In this document: one piece after another, positions 1 to 7,233 of the stretch
Layout of the letters: every line of letters begins with the position of its first letter
Numbering within the stretch: the first letter of the stretch is position 1
Source of the DNA: Flammeovirgaceae bacterium UBA4659
Lineage (GTDB): Bacteria > Bacteroidota > Bacteroidia > Cytophagales > Cyclobacteriaceae
Assembly (NCBI GenBank): GCA_002405445.1
Contig: DHLV01000168.1
Span: forward strand, 1-11,082
DNA: 11,082 nt
Direction: 5' to 3'
Made by a program: the position numbers and the translations under genes
Notes under the pieces: model-generated
What the model was told of the DNA's origin: nothing
The model's database searches: none
What the model saw: only the letters and a program-made list of their open reading frames with translations

Positions 1-284
1 TTGGTAAGCAGCACGCGCACGGAGCGCTTGTCATTCTTGTCCACCTGCCGGTAGATCAGTCCTTTCTCTTCCATCGACTTCAGCAGCCGGGTGAGGCTGC
101 GGGGTTCTAACCCCATCAGCGGCCCGATTTTCATAGCGGGAGTTCCCTCCTCCGAAGAGATGTTGAGCAGGGCATACCCAATCGACATCGTGCCATCAAA
201 CTTGAGCGCCTGCTGGTTGTACATGCGTGCGATGGCATGCCAGGCCGTTTTGATGTGATAGTCAACCGTCTCCTCTTTTTTCAT
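1..284 (-). CDS. MarR-family transcriptional regulator, N-terminal part (cut by window edge)
   Basis: This is the first 94 residues of a DNA-binding repressor or activator of the MarR family; the gene continues beyond the left edge. It starts at the ATG on the minus strand at 284 to 282 (MKKEETVDYH). Helices in the first 40 or so residues form the start of the dimerisation region. A winged helix-turn-helix follows from about residue 44. The recognition-helix region reads LEPRSLTRLLKSMEEKGL (59-76), and the wing reads DKNDKRSVRVLLT (82-94), which matches the family pattern of D-x-x-D-x-R followed by a hydrophobic stretch and LT. No ligand can be inferred. A perfect palindrome lies 36 bp upstream of the start, which suggests autoregulation. 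From memory, Cytophagales regulators of this type often precede fatty-acid beta-oxidation genes, but the downstream genes are outside the window, so that link is only a guess. Confidence 0.9.
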   Translation of the reverse strand, partial: MKKEETVDYHIKTAWHAIARMYNQQALKFDGTMSIGYALLNISSEEGTPAMKIGPLMGLEPRSLTRLLKSMEEKGLIYRQVDKNDKRSVRVLLT

Positions 285-303
285 CTTGCTGCAATCGAGT
301 GCG

Positions 304-334
304 GAAAGGTATGGAAAAATAGTATGCATGCATA
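304..334 (-). promoter_or_regulatory. Candidate promoter of the MarR-type gene
   Basis: On the minus strand, TATG (334-331) is followed after 19 bases by TACCTTTC (311-304). The Bacteroidota consensus is TTTG, 19 to 21 bases, then TAnnTTTG. Three of four and five of six defined positions match. The palindrome at 320-337 covers the -33 element and part of the spacer, where a bound repressor would block the polymerase. The leader to the ATG at 284 would be about 14 nt. Both elements are imperfect, so this is tentative. Confidence 0.35.
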
Positions 335-337
335 CTA
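320..337. promoter_or_regulatory. 18-bp perfect palindrome, probable MarR operator
   Basis: TAGTATGCATGCATACTA equals its own reverse complement over all 18 bases. It lies in the 241-bp divergent intergenic region, 36 bp upstream of the marR-type start codon. MarR dimers typically bind palindromes of about 16 to 20 bp near their own promoters, so its size and place fit an autoregulatory operator. It also lies about 190 bp upstream of the divergent acylase gene. The palindrome is directly visible; the binding protein is inferred. Confidence 0.6.
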
Positions 338-476
338 ATCCAGAGAAATTTTTTTTTAGGTGATCGCCAGCCATGATTTCGGGTTATTTTGGAAGCAAAC
401 GGCTTTTCTTTGCGTTTTTTCGTCATCAAGGCAAAATCCTCACGATCAGCAGGATGCGTGCGTTTGTCCACAATAT

Positions 477-509
477 TTTCCAAATCCCATCATCTTTGGT
501 TTAACTTTC
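477..509 (+). promoter_or_regulatory. Weak candidate promoter of the acylase cluster
   Basis: TAACTTTC (502-509) matches five of six defined positions of the Bacteroidota -7 element TAnnTTTG. TTTC (477-480), 21 bases upstream, is a three-of-four match to the -33 TTTG. The transcript would start only about 10 nt before the ATG at 526. Such near-matches arise by chance in AT-rich spacers. I see nothing else gene-like between 338 and 525. Confidence 0.25.
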
Positions 510-525
510 CACCCAACGTTTATTT

Positions 526-2916
526 ATGCACCGATTTCTTGTGTTCTTATTATCTGCACTGACTTGCCTGAAAGCCAGTGGACAAACCAAAAAGACCATT
601 CAAATATTTGGGCTACAAAATCCGGTTGAAGTCATTCGCGATGAAAATGGAGTCAATCACATTTATGCCCAAAACGAGCACGATTTGTTTTTTGCGCAGG
701 GCTATTGCGCTGCCAAAGACCGGCTGTTCCAATTTGAATTGTGGCGCAGACAAGCCACCGGCACGGTGGCGGAAATTCTTGGTGCCCGCGAGCTGAAGCG
801 TGACCAAGGTGCCCGACTGTTTAAATTTCGTGGTGACTTAAAAAAAGAATTTGCCCACTACCACCCTCGTGGCGAACAGATCATCACCGCTTTCACCAAC
901 GGCATTAATGCCTGCATAGCAGAAGCCAACAAAAAACCAAAACAACTGCCGCTTGAGTTCCAATTGTTGGGCATACAACCCAAACCCTGGACACCGGAGG
1001 TAGTCATTTCGAGACACCAAGGTTTGTTGGGCAACTTGCCCGATGAATTAACCTATGGTAAGGTTGTATCTCTGATGGGCGGGGATCGATTAAAAGAGAT
1101 ACAAAACTTTGAGCCGGGCGACCCAAAGTTGGCGCTCGATAAAAAAATAGACGCCCGCCATTTTTTTAACAATGTGACTGAGTTGTACGATGCTTTTCGC
1201 AAGCCCATCACCTTTACACCCGCAGATCTGGTTAGGGGAAACGACAAAAAAGCAAAAAAAGTGAAACAGGCGGTGAATGGCGATGACTATACCTACCGCG
1301 AGGAAAACGACCGACAAATCATTGGCAGCAATAATTGGATTGTGAGCGGTAAACTTTCGGGAAGTGGCCTCCCCATGTTAGCCAACGACCCTCACCGTGC
1401 CATCGCGGTTCCTTCGCTCCGTTACATGGTTCACCTGAATGCCCCCGGTTGGAATGTGGTGGGCGGTGGCGAGCCAACGATTCCCGGGGTATCCATCGGG
1501 CATAACGACCACGGAGCCTGGGGTCTCACCGTTTTTGCACTCGATGGAGAAGATTTATATGTGTATGAACTCAACCCGAGTGACCCGCGGCAATACAAAT
1601 ATCAGGGCCAATGGGAGAACATGACTGCTATTATCGATACCCTCAAAGCAAAAAATGCCTCACCGCTGATTGTGGAGCACCTTTACACAAGGCATGGCCC
1701 TGTCACCCACCTCGATAAACAAAAAAATATTGCCTACGCTGTGCGGTGTGCCTGGCGCGAAATAGGAGGCGCACCCTATATGGCGAGCTTGCGCATTGAT
1801 CAGGCCACATCACTGCAAGATTTTAAGAACGCGGTGCGCTACAGTCACATCCCTGGCGAAAACATGATCTGGGCCGACAAAGCCGGCAACATTGCATGGC
1901 AGGCCGCAGGTATTGCGCCCGTACGCAAGAATTGGGATGGATTATTACCAGTGCCCGGTGACGGCAGTTACGAATGGGGTGGGTACCTGCCCATCGATTC
2001 ACTACCACATGTCAGCAACCCTGCCAAGGGGTTTTGGGCCACCGCCAATGAGAACCTGATACCTGAAAACTACGCGCACCGCAATGCTGTGGGATGGATT
2101 TGGGCCGACCCTTTCCGCGGCCAGCGCATCAACGAAGTGTTGGGCAGCCAACCTAAATTTTCACTTGATGAAATGAAGAAACTGCAGTTCGACTACTTGT
2201 CGGTGCCGGCACGCACACTGGTGCCACTGTTGAAAAATATCACCTTTGCGGAAGCGGACGTGAGCAAGGCGAAAAGTATAGTAACGAATTGGGATTTTGT
2301 GATGGGCAGTCATTCAACCGCAGCTTCCATTTACATGGCTTGGGAGAGACAACTCATTGAAGTAGCCTCAAAAAAGATGATACCCCCGGCCGCACAAGAA
2401 CTCATCAAAACAATACCACTAAGCAAACTGATCGCCTTGATGGAACAAGGTCAGTTACCCAATCAAGAGCTCGTGATAAAAAAGTCATTTGAAAATGCCA
2501 TTGCACAGCTCACACAAAAGCTTGGCAACAATCAAAGTACGTGGAAATACGGACAAGCCGCCTACCACCATGTACACATAAAACACCCCTTGAGTGCAGC
2601 CGTGGACGAAGCAACGCGCAAAAAACTCGAAGTTGGCCCCATGCCTCGTGGTGGAAATGGCTCCACGCCCGGCATGACTACCAATCAGGACAATCAACTC
2701 GCAGGGGCTACGTTTCGGATTGTGGTGGATGTCAGCGACTGGGACAATGCCTGGTTCACCAACAGCCCCGGCCAAAGCGGAGACGTGCGTAATCCATTTT
2801 ACAAAAATTTATTTGAGCGCTGGGCAAATGATCATCATTTCCCTGTTTACTTCAGCAAGCAAAAGGTTGCGCATGCTGCCGCTGAAATCACGCAATTAAC
2901 ACCCACAAAACATTGA
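526..2916 (+). CDS. Secreted penicillin acylase family Ntn hydrolase (penicillin/AHL acylase type)
   Basis: This is an amide hydrolase of the penicillin G acylase, AHL acylase and cephalosporin acylase family (peptidase family S45). It is made as one chain that cuts itself into alpha and beta subunits, with the new N-terminal Ser as nucleophile. Residues 1-20 look like a type I signal peptide (hydrophobic FLVFLLSAL, then KASGQ), so it should act in the periplasm or outside. The alpha region starts with NPVEVIRDENGVNHIYA and has the typical QGYCAAKDRLFQFELWRR (58-75). Self-cleavage is expected between Gly267 and Ser268 (IIGSNNW). Counting Ser268 as beta-1, His290 (ANDPH) is beta-23 and Asn508 (ATANENL) is beta-241, the positions known for the catalytic His/Gln and oxyanion Asn. 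Arg531 or Arg534 would be the active-site Arg. The C-terminus has the usual DWDNAWFTNSPGQSGD (738-753). At 796 residues it is full length. The natural substrate cannot be read from the sequence. It is probably the first gene of a cluster. Confidence 0.93.
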   Translation: MHRFLVFLLSALTCLKASGQTKKTIQIFGLQNPVEVIRDENGVNHIYAQNEHDLFFAQGYCAAKDRLFQFELWRRQATGTVAEILGARELKRDQGARLFKFRGDLKKEFAHYHPRGEQIITAFTNGINACIAEANKKPKQLPLEFQLLGIQPKPWTPEVVISRHQGLLGNLPDELTYGKVVSLMGGDRLKEIQNFEPGDPKLALDKKIDARHFFNNVTELYDAFRKPITFTPADLVRGNDKKAKKVKQAVNGDDYTYREENDRQIIGSNNWIVSGKLSGSGLPMLANDPHRAIAVPSLRYMVHLNAPGWNVVGGGEPTIPGVSIGHNDHGAWGLTVFALDGEDLYVYELNPSDPRQYKYQGQWENMTAIIDTLKAKNASPLIVEHLYTRHGPVTHLDKQKNIAYAVRCAWREIGGAPYMASLRIDQATSLQDFKNAVRYSHIPGENMIWADKAGNIAWQAAGIAPVRKNWDGLLPVPGDGSYEWGGYLPIDSLPHVSNPAKGFWATANENLIPENYAHRNAVGWIWADPFRGQRINEVLGSQPKFSLDEMKKLQFDYLSVPARTLVPLLKNITFAEADVSKAKSIVTNWDFVMGSHSTAASIYMAWERQLIEVASKKMIPPAAQELIKTIPLSKLIALMEQGQLPNQELVIKKSFENAIAQLTQKLGNNQSTWKYGQAAYHHVHIKHPLSAAVDEATRKKLEVGPMPRGGNGSTPGMTTNQDNQLAGATFRIVVDVSDWDNAWFTNSPGQSGDVRNPFYKNLFERWANDHHFPVYFSKQKVAHAAAEITQLTPTKH

Positions 2917-2932
2917 GTTCTTCTTTTCTCAA

Positions 2933-4096
2933 ATGAATATTTTCAAGTTGTATGTTGAGAGGGGAAAAATAATTACAGCAGTAATTTGCACTTGCTTTTT
3001 GGCTGGCTTGATCATGTCTTTTGATCTTTGGATTCCAAAAAGATTCTTTCCATTTGCACCGTTGCTGTCGGGTTTGGATCAGCTTCCGGATTTTGTCGGT
3101 TGGACAATGTTGGCAACAATACTGATTTGCCTAGTGTCGATCATTTTCTTTCACACCCGAGTCTCCGTTGGTCTGCTGGTTTCCTTGATTGTTGGAATGG
3201 TTGCCGTTGACCAAATCAGATTACAACCGTGGGTGTATATTTATTGCTGGAGTTTTGTTTGCCTGTATGTCACTTACCGTGATTCAAAGTCGCTCATTCA
3301 TTGTTTGCAAATCATTCTGATCGGTGTCTATTTCTGGAGTGGCACACATAAGATTAACTCAAATTTTTTGGATGTCACGTTCAATTCAATCGCTCAAAAT
3401 TTATTTTCAATTACCGATGACGCCACTTTTCGATCCATCCGGTCTCTTGGGTACATCATACCATTGATTGAAATTCTTTGTGCAGCATTACTGTTTTGTA
3501 GGCGTACACGAAAAATTGGCATTGTCATCGCTACCCTGATACACGTGAGTGTATTGATCTACGTTAGCCCAATGGGCATCAACAAAAACCATATTGTTAT
3601 TCCCTGGAATATTGCCATGGTTATTCTTGTCGTTACCTGCTTTTATGAAAATGACGAAAGCGTTGTTGATTTGCGATCGGCTCGATACAGGATTATGAAT
3701 GTCTTGCTGATGCTGATTTTCTGGTTGGCTCCCTTTTTCAACTTCTTTTCGTTATGGGATAGCTACTTATCTTTTTCACTCTATTCAGATAAGGTAAGTT
3801 TCTACTACATTGCCGTTGAAGACAGTGAGTTATCAAATATTGATTACAGGCTTATACCGTATCTGGTGCAGTTTCCCAATACTGAAGGTGGCAAGTTTAT
3901 CGATATTGACCAATGGAGCACTGCCGAATTACATGTACCATTTTATCCTGAAGACCGCGTGTTCAAAAAAATATCGAAACGATTTTGTGGCTTGGGCATC
4001 CCATTTGGGAAGTTGGCCTTTTTGAAAGTAAGTCACTACCCTGTGAGAAATCAATACAGCACATTCAATTGCCAAACCAACCAACATGACCACTGA
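2933..4096 (+). CDS. Multipass membrane protein of unknown function (distant HTTM/DoxX-like character)
   Basis: I do not recognise a named family for these 387 residues. About nine hydrophobic segments are visible, roughly at 13-31, 54-73, 76-92, 98-114, 122-137, 171-189, 195-212, 221-237 and 254-273. A mostly hydrophilic C-terminal part of about 110 residues follows (from YSDKVSF, 284). Motifs that look conserved in type are DQIRLQPW (93-100), YFWSGTHKIN (133-142), LIHVSV (202-207) and IVIPWNIAM (221-229). The WSGxxK pattern after a polar QxW stretch recalls HTTM and DoxX-like membrane proteins, but no catalytic activity can be claimed. The C-terminal part contains ELHVPFYPEDRVFKKI (332-347) and may form a small domain outside the bilayer. 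The gene starts 16 bp after the acylase and overlaps the next gene by 11 bp, so it is probably co-transcribed. By eye it is richer in AT than the acylase gene. Confidence 0.85.
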   Translation: MNIFKLYVERGKIITAVICTCFLAGLIMSFDLWIPKRFFPFAPLLSGLDQLPDFVGWTMLATILICLVSIIFFHTRVSVGLLVSLIVGMVAVDQIRLQPWVYIYCWSFVCLYVTYRDSKSLIHCLQIILIGVYFWSGTHKINSNFLDVTFNSIAQNLFSITDDATFRSIRSLGYIIPLIEILCAALLFCRRTRKIGIVIATLIHVSVLIYVSPMGINKNHIVIPWNIAMVILVVTCFYENDESVVDLRSARYRIMNVLLMLIFWLAPFFNFFSLWDSYLSFSLYSDKVSFYYIAVEDSELSNIDYRLIPYLVQFPNTEGGKFIDIDQWSTAELHVPFYPEDRVFKKISKRFCGLGIPFGKLAFLKVSHYPVRNQYSTFNCQTNQHDH

Positions 4097-4532
4097 GCTT
4101 TTTCTCCGATATGTTCATTTCGTGAGCATACTTGCAATCGCTGGCTCGTTGGTATCTGAACATGTGGTGCTGCAAAAGGAGATGACAAGCGGGCAGCTTT
4201 CACGCCTTGCGAAAATTGATGCCGTTTATGGAGTCGCATCGTTGACGCTACTGGCTGCAGGCCTCACGCTTTGGTTAGGCAGCTATGGTAAACCTGCGGT
4301 AGTGTACACCAGGAATTGGATCTTCCTTACCAAGATTTCCCTCGTTGGCTTGATCGGCTTGCTGTCGATCTACCCGACCGTTTTCTTTTTGAAAAATCTG
4401 AGAGGCAATCGTGAAGAAAAAGTGCCGGTGCCGACTGTGATCTTCATGCTGCTCCGGCTAGAGCTCTTGTTGTTGTTAATCATTCCGTTTCTGGCGGGAT
4501 TGATGGCCCGCGGTGTAGGCTATTTTGGTTGA
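4086..4532 (+). CDS. DUF2214-type small integral membrane protein
   Basis: This 148-residue inner-membrane protein has four predicted hydrophobic segments. It resembles the uncharacterised DUF2214 family. Recognisable features are the N-terminal RYVHFVSILAIAG (8-20) with His11, the SEHVVL stretch with His26 in the first membrane segment, and the C-terminal RLELLLLLIIPFLAGLMARG (124-143). Membrane-embedded histidines of this kind can bind heme or metal in other families, such as CopD-like proteins, but that is speculation here. Its ATG lies inside the end of the preceding gene (11-bp overlap in another frame), which points to translational coupling. It is the last gene of the rightward cluster and converges with the next gene 73 bp downstream. 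The family call is from memory of its motifs. Confidence 0.8.
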   Translation: MTTELFLRYVHFVSILAIAGSLVSEHVVLQKEMTSGQLSRLAKIDAVYGVASLTLLAAGLTLWLGSYGKPAVVYTRNWIFLTKISLVGLIGLLSIYPTVFFLKNLRGNREEKVPVPTVIFMLLRLELLLLLIIPFLAGLMARGVGYFG

Positions 4533-4568
4533 TGAAACACTGAAGCGCCACTGAGCTGCAACGCGCAT

Positions 4569-4619
4569 AAAAAAAACTTCAACAGGATATGGTGGAATCT
4601 TGATGTTATGCTTTTGAAG
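4569..4619 (-). terminator. Weak candidate terminator of the coiled-coil/HhH gene
   Basis: Read on the minus strand, CTTC (4619-4616) and AACA (4607-4604) can pair with TGTTGAAG (4584-4577). A run of eight T follows directly (4576-4569). The T run in the convergent spacer is clear. The stem has an eight-base bulge and a long loop, so the hairpin is poor, and it overlaps the end of the coding region. For the rightward cluster I see only a 4-bp GCGC inverted repeat before the A run, which is not convincing. Confidence 0.3.
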
Positions 4620-5469
4620 CCTTCCTGATCAACTGCTTCGCCTGTCCAACCCAATTATCTCGTGCGATCCGGTCAGGGAAAGACTTCAGCTTGGTCGTAA
4701 TCTGCTCCATCATTTCGGGTGTTAAATCACGGATTTGTTCAAATGTGTACACACCCAATTTATTGAGTTTTTTCTCGATCTTCGGTCCAATACCCACAAT
4801 CAATTTCAGGTCATCTTTCTCCAGCCTCCGTGGGCGGCCGGTTTCTTTGGGCACTTCGGCCAACTGCGCGGCCAAATCCTTTGGTGCCGATGCCATTTGG
4901 TTTAGCTGGGCTTTCAGTTCCTGATTTTTTTGCTCGTACTGCTTTACCTGGTTTTCCAGCTGGCGAAACTGCATGGTGATGCGCCCCAATTCAACATCTG
5001 CCAACTGTACCTTTGCGCCCAGCATCTGTATTTCCTCCTGCCTCTCCTGCGACTCGCGTTGGGCGCGCACTAATTCGTCTTGCAGTCGCTCATTTTCGAT
5101 TGACGCTGCTGCAAAGTCTTCTTTCAGGGTCTCTTGTGCCTGCTCCAAGGCCCTTTCAGCATTCTCCAGGCGTTGCAACAGTTCTTGCTCATGATGATTG
5201 GTGTGACTTACCTTTTGGCTCAGGTTCTGAATGTGGGTCTCTTTTTCGTCTATTGCTCCTTGGCGCAAAAACCACGCAATACCAAAACCCAGCAAAACGG
5301 TAATCAGTAAGATGGCGGCCACTTCTAAAATGCCCAGGGTTGTTTCATGCGGGCGAAAATGTGCCGGGTCTGCCTGCAGGCCTTTGATGCCGAACAAATA
5401 CCATTGCGAAGCAGCCACACACCACACTCCAAAAAGCCCGATAAGCCAATAACTGATTTTCACTTTCAT
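4606..5469 (-). CDS. Membrane-anchored coiled-coil protein with C-terminal helix-hairpin-helix domain
   Basis: This 287-residue protein has two N-terminal membrane segments (about 6-27 and 44-67), a long charged coiled coil (about 73-192), a short linker, and a compact C-terminal domain (about 217-285). The C-terminal domain reads DDLKLIVGIGPKIEKKLNKL (219-238), followed by GVYTFEQIRDL. That is the classic helix-hairpin-helix signature with the GIGPK turn, seen in DUF4332-like and COG3743-type domains fused to other proteins. In known proteins this fold often binds DNA backbone, though these fused copies are mostly uncharacterised. With both termini inside, the coil and HhH domain would lie in the cytoplasm. 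The gene stands alone, divergent from gpmI and convergent with the DUF2214 gene. The start MKVKISYW is the only Met before the first membrane segment. A structural role linking membrane and nucleoid is possible but not shown. Confidence 0.85.
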   Translation of the reverse strand: MKVKISYWLIGLFGVWCVAASQWYLFGIKGLQADPAHFRPHETTLGILEVAAILLITVLLGFGIAWFLRQGAIDEKETHIQNLSQKVSHTNHHEQELLQRLENAERALEQAQETLKEDFAAASIENERLQDELVRAQRESQERQEEIQMLGAKVQLADVELGRITMQFRQLENQVKQYEQKNQELKAQLNQMASAPKDLAAQLAEVPKETGRPRRLEKDDLKLIVGIGPKIEKKLNKLGVYTFEQIRDLTPEMMEQITTKLKSFPDRIARDNWVGQAKQLIRKASKA

Positions 5470-5673
5470 CTGTAGTTTATTTTTTTGGAGATCAAACAGA
5501 CAGGCAAGAATGGTGTGACAGGCATTTCAATCAACGACAAATTACCAAAGGCCATTTCGTTTGAACCCATTTTCAAAGGGTGAAACTACGAAAAAGAACC
5601 CCCGTTACAAACCGATCAATCGATTACGGAGACAAACATACTCACATGAGCCCCCTGCTAAAGATAACTGCCG

Positions 5674-5681
5674 TATATTTG
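5674..5681 (+). promoter_or_regulatory. -7 promoter element of gpmI
   Basis: TATATTTG is a perfect match to the Bacteroidota -7 consensus TAnnTTTG. It lies 26 nt upstream of the ATG at 5707. No TTTG-like -33 element is visible at 19 to 21 bases upstream, which is tolerated in many promoters of this phylum. Transcription would start around 5686-5689. That leaves only about 6-9 nt before an ATG at 5695 but about 20 before 5707. The rest of the spacer (5470-5673) shows no gene and no clear promoter for the divergent gene. Confidence 0.55.
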
Positions 5682-5706
5682 CAAACAGTATCGAATGAGG
5701 GCGCTT

Positions 5707-7233
5707 ATGAATCAGAGAGTGTTGTTGATGATTTTGGATGGCTGGGGCATTGCCAAAAACCCCAAAGTTTCTGCAATTGACCAGGCGAAGACACCATATA
5801 TTAACTCGCTGTACGAAAAATATCCGCATTGCAAGCTAGAGGCTTCGGGGCTGGCGGTGGGGTTGCCTGCGGGCCAGATGGGCAACTCTGAAGTAGGTCA
5901 CATGAACATTGGCGCAGGCCGTGTAGTGTACCAGGATTTGGTGCGCGTTAACAAAGCAATTGACGAAAAAGAGTTGGACCAAAATGAAGTGTTGTTATCA
6001 GCCATTCGTTATGCGAAAGCTAACGACAAAGCCTTTCATCTGATCGGCTTGGTTTCAGACGGTGGCGTTCACTCACACCTCACCCATTTGAAAGGGTTGG
6101 TTTCAATTTTGCATAATAACGGTTCGAGAAATGTTTTTGTGCACGCCTTTACCGATGGGCGCGATACCGACCCCAAAGGAGGCCTCGGCTACTTAACTGA
6201 TTTGCAAAATCACCTCCGGCAGACCACCGGGCAACTCGCCAGTGTGGTTGGCCGCTATTTTGCCATGGATCGCGACAAACGCTGGGAACGTGTAAAACTT
6301 GCCTACGACTTGCTCGTGCATGGCACAGGCGAGGCCTCGACCAACGTGTTGGAATCGGTACAAAAATCGTATGATGCCGGGGTGACAGACGAATTTATCA
6401 AACCGATTGCCGCAACTGCCAACGGCAAACCCATCGGCACCATCCAAGCGGGCGATGTAGTGCTTTGCTTTAACTTTAGAACCGACCGCGGGCGCGAGAT
6501 CACCCAGGTGCTTACACAGCAGGATTTTCCCGACCACGGGATGAAGAAACTTGACCTGCACTACATCACCCTCACCAACTACGATGATACTTTCAGGAAA
6601 GTCAACGTCATTTTTGAAAAGGATAACCTCATTAACACGTTAGGTGAAATCGTATCGAAGGCGGGCAAAAACCAGATCCGAATCGCAGAGACTGAAAAGT
6701 ACCCACACGTGACTTTCTTTTTTTCGGGAGGGCGAGAAGAAGTTTTCTCCGGTGAATCGCGCATTATGTGCCCCTCACCCAAAGTGGCCACTTACGACTT
6801 GCAACCCGAAATGAGCGCCCATGCCATACGGGATAAAATCATTCCTGAACTGGACAAAAAAGAAGCAGACTTCATTTGCCTGAACTTCGCCAACCCCGAT
6901 ATGGTGGGCCATACGGGCGTTTTTGCAGCTGCCGTAAAGGCTTGTGAAACTGTTGACCAATGCAATGAAGCAGTTACTGAAGCGGCACGCAGAAACGGAT
7001 ACATCACCATCATTATCGCAGACCACGGCAACTCTGACGTAATGATTAACGATGATGGCACACCCAACACCGCACACACCACCAATCTGGTGCCTTGCAT
7101 ATTGGTCGATGACTCGAAAACATACCGAACGATAAACGATGGCAAGTTAGGCGACCTTGCTCCCACCATTCTCACCTTAATGGGTATTGCGCTGCCAAAA
7201 GAAATGACCGGTAACGTGCTGGTTGAAAAATGA
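5707..7233 (+). CDS. gpmI: 2,3-bisphosphoglycerate-independent phosphoglycerate mutase
   Basis: This enzyme interconverts 3- and 2-phosphoglycerate in glycolysis and gluconeogenesis, using two Mn ions and a phosphoserine intermediate in the cytoplasm. From the ATG at 5707 it has 508 residues, normal for the family. The metal-ligand and catalytic residues are visible: Asp11 (MILDGWG), nucleophile Ser61 (GNSEVGHMNIGAGR), His122, Asp150-Arg152-Asp153 (TDGRDTDP), Arg183, Arg258 and Arg261 (NFRTDRGR), Lys331, Asp398 and His402 (NPDMVGHTG), Asp439-His440 (ADHGNSD) and His457 (TAHTTN). The numbering runs one to five below the well-studied Bacillus enzyme (Asp12, Ser62, Asp403, His407, Asp444, His445, His462). 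An in-frame ATG at 5695 would add four residues. I prefer 5707 because GAGGG (5697-5701) sits 5 nt before it, because of the promoter position, and because related proteins begin with a basic residue and then the hydrophobic strand. The stop overlaps the next start. Confidence 0.97.
   Translation: MNQRVLLMILDGWGIAKNPKVSAIDQAKTPYINSLYEKYPHCKLEASGLAVGLPAGQMGNSEVGHMNIGAGRVVYQDLVRVNKAIDEKELDQNEVLLSAIRYAKANDKAFHLIGLVSDGGVHSHLTHLKGLVSILHNNGSRNVFVHAFTDGRDTDPKGGLGYLTDLQNHLRQTTGQLASVVGRYFAMDRDKRWERVKLAYDLLVHGTGEASTNVLESVQKSYDAGVTDEFIKPIAATANGKPIGTIQAGDVVLCFNFRTDRGREITQVLTQQDFPDHGMKKLDLHYITLTNYDDTFRKVNVIFEKDNLINTLGEIVSKAGKNQIRIAETEKYPHVTFFFSGGREEVFSGESRIMCPSPKVATYDLQPEMSAHAIRDKIIPELDKKEADFICLNFANPDMVGHTGVFAAAVKACETVDQCNEAVTEAARRNGYITIIIADHGNSDVMINDDGTPNTAHTTNLVPCILVDDSKTYRTINDGKLGDLAPTILTLMGIALPKEMTGNVLVEK

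Noticed and set aside
262..483. 73-residue open frame on the minus strand in the marR-acylase spacer
   Set aside because: It overlaps the MarR coding start in another frame and crosses the palindrome. The protein is highly basic with no recognisable domain, so it is probably chance.
526..585. Lipoprotein signal in the acylase (Cys14)
   Set aside because: The residues before Cys14 are ALT, which do not fit a lipobox. An ordinary type I signal peptide ending near residue 20 fits better.
360..629. 89-residue open frame on the plus strand
   Set aside because: It runs into the acylase gene in another frame and has no coding character.
5611..5626. Short inverted repeat CGAT-CA-ATCG in the gpmI upstream region as an operator
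   Set aside because: The arms are only 4 bp and no regulator is nearby; such repeats are expected by chance.
5580..5780. 66-residue open frame crossing the gpmI promoter
   Set aside because: It overlaps the gpmI start in another frame and contains the perfect -7 motif; no domain is recognisable.
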